Part shown: piece by piece, positions 17,111 through 25,225 of the stretch | How the letters are laid out: every line of letters begins with the position of its first letter | How positions within the stretch are numbered: the stretch's first letter is position 1 | Assembly (NCBI GenBank): GCA_017616735.1 | Contig: JAFZXP010000005.1 | Location: forward strand, 35,805-99,804 | Direction of reading: 5' to 3' | Origin: Bacteroidales bacterium | Lineage (GTDB): Bacteria; Bacteroidota; Bacteroidia; Bacteroidales; F082 | DNA: 64,000 bases | Position numbers and translations under genes: made by a program | The notes under the pieces: model-generated | Database searches by the model: none | What the model saw: the letters and a program-made list of their open reading frames with translations, nothing else | What the model was told of the DNA's origin: nothing

Positions 17111-19703
17111 CAACGACAGTCACTAATGTTTCCAATTCTTTCATAGTCTGGTCATGACCATCTTTGGTGACGTAGCCGAGGCCAGGGACCAGAAGCTCGA
17201 TGTTATGACCGGCATTCAAGAACTCCATCAAGGTGTTCTTGACGCAGTACTCTGTTGCGATACCGCTGATAACCAAATCCTTACCAACACATTCTGAAAG
17301 CATTCTGCCATCAGGGCCAACCGACTCGAAGCCTGAATACTGTTCTTCATCGACTTTCTCACCTTTACGGAAGATGTTTCTTGCCGGGTCAGGACGATTG
17401 GCCGGGTTTATAACGTCGGTGTAGAAAGCCTCGTGAATAGCGCCGCCACGTGTTCCCTGCACGCAGTGAGTCGGCCAAATACCGCCAAACTCAGCGAATG
17501 AGCTGTGGTTTGCCGGGTGATAGTCGGTGATGTAAATCACCTTCTCCTCCGGGTGAGCGTTAATGTATTTCACCACCTCGTGCACAGCCTCTTCGGCATT
17601 GCCGCATGCCAAAGTGCCATCAATGAAATCGTAAAGCATATCAACCACCAGATGTTCCGGAGCATCGTGATTTTCCTCAACAAAGCTGTAATTCTTGCCG
17701 TAATCGAGATGCTGCTGCAGGAAGTCGCATGGATAATTGACTTGATAATCAACAACTTTACCGTCTTTAACAACAGGAACAATGTCTGGGTTGATGAAAC
17801 CGCCGTATGGCTTCAGGCCGAGAGCCTCGTAACGTGCTTTCACCTCTTTATGAAGCTCAGGGTCAATCTTCACGGCGTAGGTTTCGATAAGGCGCTTGCC
17901 TTCTTCGTAGTCGCCTTCCGACTTAACGCGCTGAATCTCAGCAAGGAGCTTGCCGAACAAGCCACGCAATTTCTCATAGTCATTGATAACGAAATATGTC
18001 TTGCCGTCACGTACTTTCTTCTCGATAACGTTATCTTTCAAGCCTTTTTCATAGCACCACCAGCTGATGAGAGCGCGATCCTGCATGTGTGACTCGGTGA
18101 TGTTCTTGCCAAGTTCGATTCTTGCCAGCTGACCCATCAAACCGTTGCGGATAAAGCTTGAGTATTCGGCTTTGTAGCACTCCATATTTGGAAGGATGCC
18201 AAGTTCAACCATCTTAGGATCGGCGCAGTAATACAGGCCAAAGAGGTCGGCACGCGACTCTTCAAGAGCCGAGCTGTATTCCTTCAAAGCGTTAGGCTGT
18301 GTTGTCGGGAGCAACTGACCAGAGCCGTGACCGAGACATTCGTGCAAGTCGGTATGCAAGACATCAGCAATACCGCCCCACTGCTTGCAGAGGTCGATTT
18401 CCTCTTGCGAGTAAGCAAATTCAGCCAGAGCGCTCTTAGGCGACTCATTGGCGGCTTTTTCGTATGCGTCCATCAAGTTGGTGATTGTCACTGACTTTGA
18501 GCCGTGATCCTTGCGAATCCAGTCGGCGTTAGGCAGGTTGATGCCGATTGGAGGTGCCGGGAAGCAGTCGCCAGCCAATGTGGTGACAATGATGCCCTTG
18601 GCGCTCACGCCCTTGCATTCTTTCTTCTTGAAACGAGCATCAACTGGTGAGTTATCCTCAAACCACTGGGCGTTGGCGCTGATGATTTCCGAACGTTTGG
18701 TAGCCTCCATGTCTTTGTAGTCGACGATAGCCTCCCATGTGGCTTTCATACCCATAGGGTCGCCGTAGTCTTCAATGAAACCGTTCACAAAGTCGATGTT
18801 TGAAATTGAATCCTCAACCCAAGCGATGTTGTATTCGTCCCATTTCTTAAGACAACCTGTTGTGTAATAATCGATTAACAGATTTGTATAATTACGCTGA
18901 ACGTCGTTTTCAGCTACTTCGTTAGCCTTTTTAAGCCAGTAGATAATCTGTTCGATAGCCTTGCCATACAGACCGTCAACTTTGTAAACATCCTCGCGAA
19001 GCTTACCGTTTTCCTTGACAAGCTTTGAATTCAAGCCGTATGAAATAGGCTGTGGGTCGTTAGGCTTGCGCTGGGCATCGTAAAACGCCTCGACTTCACC
19101 TTTATTAATATTGCCTTTGTAGAAATTGACGCATGAGTTTTGGATAATGTCTTCCTCGCTGCTGCGGCGCTTGGCATACAAATCCTTGTCGAAGATGACC
19201 GGGGTGATAAATGTCAGGAAATCCTCAACTGATTCGCCTTCAGCCAAAGGAAGAAGCTTAGCGTCAGATTTCTTTACCAGCTGTGCGAAATATTCCTCAG
19301 AAATCTCAGGGAACATTTTATCCTCAGCATAGTGATGATGGATGCCGTTACTAAAGAACACACGCTTGGCATAAACCACAAAGTTCTGATAATCAGCGCA
19401 TTTCTTATCGCCTTTGTATGAATTCAGAATAGCCTCCAAGGTCTTGCGGACTGTAAGATTGTATTTAAAGTTTTGGTCAGCCAAGATGTCGCGACCGCAT
19501 TTGGCTGCTTCACCGAGGTAATAAACATACTCTTTCTGCTGCAGCGTCAAGTTCTCCCATTCAGGAATCTGATAACGCATGACTTTGAGGTCGGCAAATT
19601 CGTCGACCAAATACTTAAACTCTCCATTCTGAGCTTTCTTATCGCTTGATCCACAAGCTGTTAAAAGCCCTGCAATACCTAAAAACATAATTAACTTTTT
19701 CAT
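17106..19703 (-). CDS. Lipoprotein dipeptidyl peptidase III fused to a nicotinamidase domain
   Basis: 865 residues in one uninterrupted frame. Lipobox LLTAC (Cys17). Residues about 25-670 are a metallopeptidase M49 (dipeptidyl peptidase III): zinc motif HECLGH (454-459) and the third ligand in EESRAD (about 481-482), removing dipeptides from peptide N termini. Residues about 680-865 form a second hydrolase with every nicotinamidase PncA landmark: Asp688 (VVDML), metal ligands Asp727/His729 (TDYHP) and His746 (WPTHCVQGT), Lys780 (FRKG), and nucleophile Cys820 (IATEYCVKNT). Typical DPP III proteins of Bacteroidota are about 675 residues, so the C-terminal domain is an addition. As a lipoprotein it should act outside the cytoplasm. 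A TAATTTTG box precedes the ATG. Confidence 0.88.
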   Translation of the reverse strand: MKKLIMFLGIAGLLTACGSSDKKAQNGEFKYLVDEFADLKVMRYQIPEWENLTLQQKEYVYYLGEAAKCGRDILADQNFKYNLTVRKTLEAILNSYKGDKKCADYQNFVVYAKRVFFSNGIHHHYAEDKMFPEISEEYFAQLVKKSDAKLLPLAEGESVEDFLTFITPVIFDKDLYAKRRSSEEDIIQNSCVNFYKGNINKGEVEAFYDAQRKPNDPQPISYGLNSKLVKENGKLREDVYKVDGLYGKAIEQIIYWLKKANEVAENDVQRNYTNLLIDYYTTGCLKKWDEYNIAWVEDSISNIDFVNGFIEDYGDPMGMKATWEAIVDYKDMEATKRSEIISANAQWFEDNSPVDARFKKKECKGVSAKGIIVTTLAGDCFPAPPIGINLPNADWIRKDHGSKSVTITNLMDAYEKAANESPKSALAEFAYSQEEIDLCKQWGGIADVLHTDLHECLGHGSGQLLPTTQPNALKEYSSALEESRADLFGLYYCADPKMVELGILPNMECYKAEYSSFIRNGLMGQLARIELGKNITESHMQDRALISWWCYEKGLKDNVIEKKVRDGKTYFVINDYEKLRGLFGKLLAEIQRVKSEGDYEEGKRLIETYAVKIDPELHKEVKARYEALGLKPYGGFINPDIVPVVKDGKVVDYQVNYPCDFLQQHLDYGKNYSFVEENHDAPEHLVVDMLYDFIDGTLACGNAEEAVHEVVKYINAHPEEKVIYITDYHPANHSSFAEFGGIWPTHCVQGTRGGAIHEAFYTDVINPANRPDPARNIFRKGEKVDEEQYSGFESVGPDGRMLSECVGKDLVISGIATEYCVKNTLMEFLNAGHNIELLVPGLGYVTKDGHDQTMKELETLVTVVD

Positions 19704-19741
19704 TATTTTTATTTTGATTAATATTTCGAAAAATAAGATTG

Positions 19742-19749
19742 CAAAATTA
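19742..19749 (-). promoter_or_regulatory. Promoter -7 box TAATTTTG for the peptidase fusion
   Basis: Minus strand, 38 bases upstream of the ATG at 19703; divergent from the box at 19763. Confidence 0.6.
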
Positions 19750-19762
19750 TCGTTTTTTTTAT

Positions 19763-19770
19763 TACCTTTG
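19763..19770 (+). promoter_or_regulatory. Promoter -7 box TACCTTTG for the prohibitin-like gene
   Basis: TACCTTTGC, 29 bases before the ATG at 19800. Confidence 0.7.
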
Positions 19771-19799
19771 CAAAAATAAACTAATTAAAAATTTATATT

Positions 19800-20660
19800 A
19801 TGGAATACACACAACAATCTGGCTATCAACAGAATAAGCCATCCAACAACAAAAAATACGGACCATTGGTTTTGATTGGCGCAGTTGTTTTGCTGCTCAT
19901 CATTTTCTGGAGCCGCATCACTGTCACAATACCAGCCGGTCACGGCGGAGTGCTTTACCGTTTGTTCGGCGGCGGTATCGACATCACCAAGACATACGAG
20001 GAAGGTTTCCATTTTATAGCACCTTGGAACAGCATGGAGCTCTACGAAGTGCGTCAGCAGGTGGCCGACGAGGAAATGAGCGCTCTTTCATCAAACGGTT
20101 TGGAAATCAAGATTGAATTCTCAACATGGTATCAGCCAAAATGGGAAGAGCTTGGCAGACTTCATGCATCAATTGGCACCCAGTATCTGACCAGAACCGT
20201 CTACCCCGCCATGCGTTCGGCAGCCAGAAGCGTTCTCGGACGTTACACACCTGAGCAGATTTATTCAACCAAGCGCGACGCCATCCAGGAAGAAATCTTC
20301 ATCGAAACCAAGAACTTGCTCGAAGGCAAGCACATCCAGCTCAATCAGGTGCTCATCCGTTCAGTGACGCTGCCTCCGACCATCAAATCGGCCATCGAAA
20401 GCAAATTAAAGCAAGAACAAGAGGCTTTGGAATACGAGTTTAAGCTCGAAAAAGCATCACAAGAGGCTGAACGTCAACGTGTTGAGGCCGAAGGTAAGGC
20501 CCGTGCCAACAACATCATCAGTGCCAGTATCAACGATAAGATTTTGCGCGAAAAAGGCATAGATGCAACACTCAAGCTTGCCGAATCGCCCAACACCAAA
20601 GTCGTGATAGTCGGCAACAGCAAAGACGGCATGCCGTTGATTCTGGGAGATATCAAGTAA
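19800..20660 (+). CDS. Prohibitin/SPFH-domain membrane protein
   Basis: 286 residues. A polar N terminus, one membrane segment at about 22-38 ([14 protein letters not shown]), then an SPFH/Band 7 domain ([63 protein letters not shown]) and a C-terminal coiled coil rich in Glu/Ala/Arg. Such proteins form rings in the inner membrane and organise proteases or lipid microdomains. No HflK/HflC partner is next to it. Its stop TAA shares the final A with the smpB ATG, so the genes are coupled. Confidence 0.9.
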   Translation: MEYTQQSGYQQNKPSNNKKYGPLVLIGAVVLLLIIFWSRITVTIPAGHGGVLYRLFGGGIDITKTYEEGFHFIAPWNSMELYEVRQQVADEEMSALSSNGLEIKIEFSTWYQPKWEELGRLHASIGTQYLTRTVYPAMRSAARSVLGRYTPEQIYSTKRDAIQEEIFIETKNLLEGKHIQLNQVLIRSVTLPPTIKSAIESKLKQEQEALEYEFKLEKASQEAERQRVEAEGKARANNIISASINDKILREKGIDATLKLAESPNTKVVIVGNSKDGMPLILGDIK

Positions 20661-21115
20661 TGGCAAACAAAGTAAAACAAGTTAGAATAAGCATAAAAAA
20701 CCGGCGCGCTTCGTACGAGTATTATCTAATCGACCGCTACACAGCGGGAATAGTACTCACCGGCACCGAGATTAAAAGCATCCGTGAAGGCAAAGCCAGT
20801 CTCACCGACTCGTATTGCGCCTTCACGGGTGACGAGCTTTTTGTGGTAGGCATGCATATTGCCGAATACGCTTTCGGCACTTACAACAATCATGTGCCCA
20901 AACGCGACCGCAAGCTGTTGCTCACAGCAAAAGAATTGCGCAAGCTCAAGGCCAAAAGCTCCGAAAAAGGCTTCACCATAGTTCCGGTTGAGATGTTCGT
21001 CAACGACCGAGGCTTGGCAAAGGTTGAGATAGCTCTGGCCAAAGGAAAGCATTTCTATGACAAGAGAGATAGTTTGAAAGAAAAAGATTCGAAGAAAGAA
21101 ATAAAAGAGTTTTAG
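20660..21115 (+). CDS. smpB: SsrA-binding protein SmpB
   Basis: Binds tmRNA and brings it to stalled ribosomes for trans-translation. 151 residues, normal length. Typical blocks: [29 protein letters not shown] split over the first 45 residues, [23 protein letters not shown], and [29 protein letters not shown], including the basic C-terminal tail that threads into the mRNA channel. One-base overlap with the prohibitin-like gene. The first palindromic element begins at 21117, one base after the stop, so the transcript end is probably formed there. No tmRNA gene is in the window. Confidence 0.97.
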   Translation: MANKVKQVRISIKNRRASYEYYLIDRYTAGIVLTGTEIKSIREGKASLTDSYCAFTGDELFVVGMHIAEYAFGTYNNHVPKRDRKLLLTAKELRKLKAKSSEKGFTIVPVEMFVNDRGLAKVEIALAKGKHFYDKRDSLKEKDSKKEIKEF

Positions 21116-21116
21116 T

Positions 21117-21196
21117 GACGGAAAACTATGCAAGGCATCACGAATGTGAAGCCGCAAGGATTCACCCTGAAGTGAGGCTTTGCATAGTTTGGAGTC
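21117..21196 (+). repeat. Palindromic element, core type A (copy 2)
   Basis: 80 bp, one base after the smpB stop. Ends GAC/GTC. Stem AAACTATGCAAGGC/GCTTTGCATAGTTT with one mismatch; inner TCAC...GTGA. Confidence 0.9.
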
Positions 21197-21205
21197 GATG
21201 ATAAA

Positions 21206-21247
21206 AGTTGAAAGTTGAAAGTTAAAAGTTGAAAGTTAAAAGTTATA
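21206..21247. repeat. Heptamer tract (AGTTRAA)n
   Basis: Six in-phase units (AGTTGAA x2, AGTTAAA, AGTTGAA, AGTTAAA, AGTTATA) joining two palindromic elements. Confidence 0.9.
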
Positions 21248-21265
21248 AAGTATTGAAGTTCTAAA

Positions 21266-21347
21266 GACGGAAAACTATGCAAAGCAATCACGAATGTGAG
21301 ACCTCAAGGGCTCACCCCTGAAGTGATGCTTTGCATAGTTTGGAGTC
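21266..21347 (+). repeat. Palindromic element, core type A (copy 3)
   Basis: 82 bp, almost identical to the copy at 8371-8452, including the bulged A after the outer stem and the leader TATAAAGTATTGAAGTT before it. Confidence 0.9.
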
Positions 21348-21376
21348 GATGATTAATATTGAGCATTGAAAGTATT

Positions 21377-21886
21377 ATGAAGAGATTGTGGATAGTTATT
21401 ATGGTTTTGATTTCACTGCCGATTCTGGGTAACGCTCAGGAAGGCATCCATTGGATGACATTTCAGGAAGCCGTCAAGCTGAATGAAACCGCGCCAAAGA
21501 AAATCTTCATTGACGTCTTTACCGACTGGTGCGGCTGGTGCAAAAAGATGGATCAGACAACCTTCCAAGACGAAGCCGTGGTTGCATACATGAACGAAAA
21601 CTACTATGCCGTGAAATTTAACGCCGAGATGAACGACACCATCGTCTTCAACGGATACACATACGTCAACGAAGGCGGAGTTAACGGACGCAGAGGCACT
21701 CATCAGTTGGCGATCGTCCTTCTGAAAGGCCGTATATCCTACCCTTCGTACGTATTTTTAAATGAGCGAAACAGGCTTCTGACCGTGGCTCCAGGATATA
21801 TGAGCGCCAATGATTTTATGCCAGTTCTCAGCTATTTTGCCACCAACGCATATCAAAAACAAAGATTCAAGGATTACATTAAATAA
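21377..21886 (+). CDS. Exported thioredoxin-fold protein
   Basis: 169 residues from ATG 21377 (MKRLWIV). Signal peptide ending GNAQ, so periplasmic. The active site is CGWC at residues 52-55 in FTDWCGWCKKMDQTTF, the DUF255/thioredoxin_7-like context typical of DsbD-gamma-related proteins. A segment with NDTIVFNGYTYVNEGG is inserted before the HQLAIV/SYPSYVF strand, which holds the expected cis-Pro region. Probably a disulfide reductase of envelope proteins; its electron donor is not evident. A TTG further upstream (21359) would add six residues and is less likely. The gene is two bases before the next one, so they form an operon preceded by the repeats. Confidence 0.85.
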   Translation: MKRLWIVIMVLISLPILGNAQEGIHWMTFQEAVKLNETAPKKIFIDVFTDWCGWCKKMDQTTFQDEAVVAYMNENYYAVKFNAEMNDTIVFNGYTYVNEGGVNGRRGTHQLAIVLLKGRISYPSYVFLNERNRLLTVAPGYMSANDFMPVLSYFATNAYQKQRFKDYIK

Positions 21887-21888
21887 TA

Positions 21889-23373
21889 ATGCGTAAAATA
21901 TTAGTTATCATATTATTAGCAATAATAACACTGTCGATTTCATGCCGTAAAACACGCGACTTTTCCAATGACAGTTCGCTCAACATCGAACTGTCGTCCG
22001 ACACAATAACATTCGACACCGTGTTCACATGCATTGGCTCATCCACACGCATACTGATGGTGTATAACAACACCGATGAAAACCTTAAAATCAACTCAGT
22101 GCGTCTTGAGCAAGGCAGCGAATCGCCATACAGCGTCAATGTGGACGGCATCGCCGGAACCGACTTCAGCAATGTCGAAATTTACGCCCACGACAGCTTG
22201 TATGTTTTTGTGAAAGTCACCATCGACCCAACCGACGAGAACAATCCGTTCTTCGTGGAAGACCGCCTGATTTTCAATACTAACGGCAACGAAAAAGTAG
22301 CCCATCTGACGGCTTACGGACAGAATGCGCATTACATCATAGGCAACATCGGCATTTTCCCTGATGAACAGGGGCATTACACCAATTACTACTACCCTGT
22401 CACCGACTCGGTCAACACCGACGTGCATTGGACTGCCGACAAGCCGTATGTCATTTACAATGTGGCACTTATCGATTCCGAAGGCACACTGACAATCGAA
22501 GCCGGCACTCATGTGTATTTTCATGGTGGCGCAGGCCTTTGGGCATGGAGCGAAGGTCAGCTGATAGTAAATGGCACAGCCGACAACCCAGTGGTATTCC
22601 AAGGCGACAGGCTGGAGCCGTATTATCAGGACGAACCCGGCCAATGGGACCGCATCTGGCTTATGGAAGCTCGCGAAGGCCATGGACACAGCATCAGCCA
22701 CGCCATCATCCGCAACGGCTTTATAGGGCTGCAAATCCAGCGCATGCTCAAAGACAATAAGGCCCAGACCGAAATCAGCAATACTATAATCGAAAACCAC
22801 ACAGGAATGGGCATTTACACCAATTGCTATACCGTAAACGCATGGAATGTGTCGATTAACAACTGCGGCAATTACTGCATGGCTTTGACAGGCGGAGGCG
22901 ACTACCTGTTCCGTCATGGCACCATAGCCAACTATTGGACAGGCTCAGCCCGCCAAACGCCGGCCTTGTATTTCGACAACTATTATACCAATCCTACAGA
23001 CGGAAACACATACATCGTGCCTTTCAACTGTGAAATTGACAACAGCATTGTATACGGCAATCATGCCGATGAGTTTTCGACCAATTTCCACGAGCTTTTA
23101 AGCGACACCACCTACATTTTCAACCATTGTCTGTTGGGAACCTTAAGGCCCCACAGCGACAGCACACTCTACCAGGCCTGCATCTTCAACCAGCAGCCTA
23201 AGTTCATGAGCCCAGCCGAGTTTGATTTCCATCTCGACACTCTGTCGCCGGCAATCGGCATAGGCGACCCTGCAATTTCCACAGGATTATTGCGATTTGA
23301 CTTGGATGGTGTTGACCGCGGCAGCAGTCCTGACGCCGGAGCTTATCAATATATCTACACACCTGAAAGATAG
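21889..23373 (+). CDS. Lipoprotein with parallel beta-helix fold
   Basis: 494 residues. Lipobox SISC (Cys19). The N-terminal ~130 residues look like an immunoglobulin-type domain (SSDTITFDTVFTCIGSSTR, LTAYGQNAHYI). From about 190 there is a right-handed beta-helix with stacked short strands (GTLTIEAGTHVYFHGGAGL, GQLIVNGTADNPVVFQG, ISHAIIRNGFIGLQI). The end (SPAIGIGDPAISTGLLRFDLDGVDRGSSPDAGAYQ) is the choice-of-anchor-Q-like cap seen in many Bacteroidota surface proteins. It could bind polysaccharide or act as an adhesin; no catalytic residues were identified. Linked to the thioredoxin gene by a two-base gap. Confidence 0.75.
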   Translation: MRKILVIILLAIITLSISCRKTRDFSNDSSLNIELSSDTITFDTVFTCIGSSTRILMVYNNTDENLKINSVRLEQGSESPYSVNVDGIAGTDFSNVEIYAHDSLYVFVKVTIDPTDENNPFFVEDRLIFNTNGNEKVAHLTAYGQNAHYIIGNIGIFPDEQGHYTNYYYPVTDSVNTDVHWTADKPYVIYNVALIDSEGTLTIEAGTHVYFHGGAGLWAWSEGQLIVNGTADNPVVFQGDRLEPYYQDEPGQWDRIWLMEAREGHGHSISHAIIRNGFIGLQIQRMLKDNKAQTEISNTIIENHTGMGIYTNCYTVNAWNVSINNCGNYCMALTGGGDYLFRHGTIANYWTGSARQTPALYFDNYYTNPTDGNTYIVPFNCEIDNSIVYGNHADEFSTNFHELLSDTTYIFNHCLLGTLRPHSDSTLYQACIFNQQPKFMSPAEFDFHLDTLSPAIGIGDPAISTGLLRFDLDGVDRGSSPDAGAYQYIYTPER

Positions 23374-23394
23374 CAGGTATTATCCAAAGAGCCT

Positions 23395-25107
23395 CTATTT
23401 CTTAGGCTTTTCACGAATTATATTATACGTTTTGCTTGTTTCGTTGCCGACACCATCCGTGACAACAATCTGCAATTTGTTGTTCCCGATTTTCAGATTA
23501 TCGTCAACATCGTAAAACAGCAGGTCGTTCTTGGCATCATAAGCTCCTACGACCCATTTCCCATTGATGTAGATATTATATGAGTTAATGCCTGATTCTT
23601 TATCTTTGATCTTGACATTCAATCGTTTACATTTGATTATTTTGGTATTGTTCTTAAAATTGTCTGGAGTTACCACAGGGGCGTTATTGTCTTCGGCCAA
23701 AGCGTAAACTCCTAAACTTCTCACCTGTGTGCGAATCATGCCATCCACTTTTTTGCCGCCCTGACCTGAAAACTTACCGTTTTTGTCAACACCAACCACA
23801 TAAAGTTTGTCGGATGAAGCATATTTTTCAGCCGGACGAATCTTTATGTCAATCTTTTTCTGCACCGGAATATCTTCAGTACCAAGCACATAGGCATAAT
23901 CTGACGCGATATTCGGTATAGAATCAAGCTGACGCGACAAAATGTATTCAAACTTATAAAACGCCTTCTCAGGAATATCGGCTGTAAAACCATTCAGATT
24001 AACCTCAACGGCATTCTTGCCATCCACACGATAATAACTTCTACCATATTGATTATCAGTGAATTCATCTAAAGGCTTATCACCTACCAAAGTAAACCGC
24101 ACCGAGGTTGTGTTTTTGTCAAAATCTTTAACAACATACTTCATCTCTACCCTATCACCCTCTTTTAGAGTAACATAGCCCGATGTTTCGCCATAAAGGT
24201 CAAGAATGTTGTAGTCGTCAATTTCGGTTCTGACATACCTGATTTTATCGTTGTAAAACTTCCGATAATCAATCAAGCTATTGACATAACGGGTTTCATC
24301 ATACGAATACTCATTAAATAAAATGCTGAATATCAATCTATTGTCAGCATACAGCTCAATCGAATTGACGCCGTTTTTATTATGCTGTCCATCCGACTGA
24401 TCGTATGTTGAAATGCCAAAATACACCGTTCCGTTAACTTTTATATCTTCATCAATCTTGTAGTTTCCGTTATTACCCGTAACGTTAAGATATACAGCTG
24501 AATCATGGCCGTTAACCGATGATAAATCTGTGGGATACAATGCTATACCATTCACCATAGGCTTTATGCCGTCAGTGATTTTTAAACCAAAAAGCATAGG
24601 ATTGACCGGATGTTGTTTGGCGTCACGAATCTCGTAATGCAGATGAGGACCGCCTGAACCGCCCGTATTGCCGCTAAGTCCCAGGACATCGCCAGCCTTA
24701 ACCGGTATCTCACCCTTTTCCAAAAACAGATTTTGTGCAAACGACTTACTTGCCATCTGCTTCTGCTTCACATATTTACCTATTTTATCATTGAAATTCT
24801 CCAGATGGGCGTAAACCGACATATACCCGTCATTATGAGTAACATACACCACATTGCCATAGCCATACGGCGACACCCCGATGCGACTTACATATCCGTC
24901 TGCCACAGCATACACCCTAAATCCTGTCTTACCCTGTGTCTTAATATCAACTCCCGCATGAAAAGCATTCGTACGCAATTCGCCAAATGACGCCGAAAGG
25001 TAAATCGGAATCTTCACCGGATTGGGATATTGCGGATAACGCGGCTTGTCTTGAGCGCACAATACATTGATAATCAACAAGAAACAAAACAAAAATTTAA
25101 CTCTCAT
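23395..25107 (-). CDS. M23 (LytM-type) metallopeptidase, large exported form
   Basis: 570 residues from ATG 25107. Signal peptide ending VLCAQ. The peptidase domain is at the start rather than the end: FHAGVDIKT (His and Asp zinc ligands) and GPHLHYEIRD (HxH), with GNVVYVTHNDGYMSVYAHL between. All catalytic ligands are present, so an active peptidoglycan or glycylglycine-type endopeptidase is likely. The remaining ~390 residues are beta-rich Ig-like modules of unknown role. A start ten codons earlier (25137) is excluded because the promoter box lies at 25127-25134. Convergent with the beta-helix gene, 21 bases apart. Confidence 0.88.
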   Translation of the reverse strand: MRVKFLFCFLLIINVLCAQDKPRYPQYPNPVKIPIYLSASFGELRTNAFHAGVDIKTQGKTGFRVYAVADGYVSRIGVSPYGYGNVVYVTHNDGYMSVYAHLENFNDKIGKYVKQKQMASKSFAQNLFLEKGEIPVKAGDVLGLSGNTGGSGGPHLHYEIRDAKQHPVNPMLFGLKITDGIKPMVNGIALYPTDLSSVNGHDSAVYLNVTGNNGNYKIDEDIKVNGTVYFGISTYDQSDGQHNKNGVNSIELYADNRLIFSILFNEYSYDETRYVNSLIDYRKFYNDKIRYVRTEIDDYNILDLYGETSGYVTLKEGDRVEMKYVVKDFDKNTTSVRFTLVGDKPLDEFTDNQYGRSYYRVDGKNAVEVNLNGFTADIPEKAFYKFEYILSRQLDSIPNIASDYAYVLGTEDIPVQKKIDIKIRPAEKYASSDKLYVVGVDKNGKFSGQGGKKVDGMIRTQVRSLGVYALAEDNNAPVVTPDNFKNNTKIIKCKRLNVKIKDKESGINSYNIYINGKWVVGAYDAKNDLLFYDVDDNLKIGNNKLQIVVTDGVGNETSKTYNIIREKPKK

Positions 25108-25126
25108 TTCCAATAATTTTGATGTA

Positions 25127-25134
25127 CAAATATA
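25127..25134 (-). promoter_or_regulatory. Promoter -7 box TATATTTG for the M23 gene
   Basis: Minus strand, 19 bases upstream of ATG 25107. Confidence 0.65.
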
Positions 25135-25168
25135 CATAAAAAGTCTTTAATAATAATATTCAAAAAAA

Positions 25169-25196
25169 CTAATGGCTAATGGCTAACAGCTAATGG
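25169..25196. repeat. Heptamer tract CTAATGG x4
   Basis: CTAATGG, CTAATGG, CTAACAG, CTAATGG, followed by CTTTTTTG and the promoter box at 25205, the same order as at 11285-11328. Confidence 0.9.
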
Positions 25197-25204
25197 CTTT
25201 TTTG

Positions 25205-25212
25205 TATATTTG
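25205..25212 (+). promoter_or_regulatory. Promoter -7 box TATATTTG for the phosphotransferase gene
   Basis: 13 bases before ATG 25226; the -33 region lies in the heptamer tract. Confidence 0.7.
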
Positions 25213-25225
25213 CAAAAATTATTAT

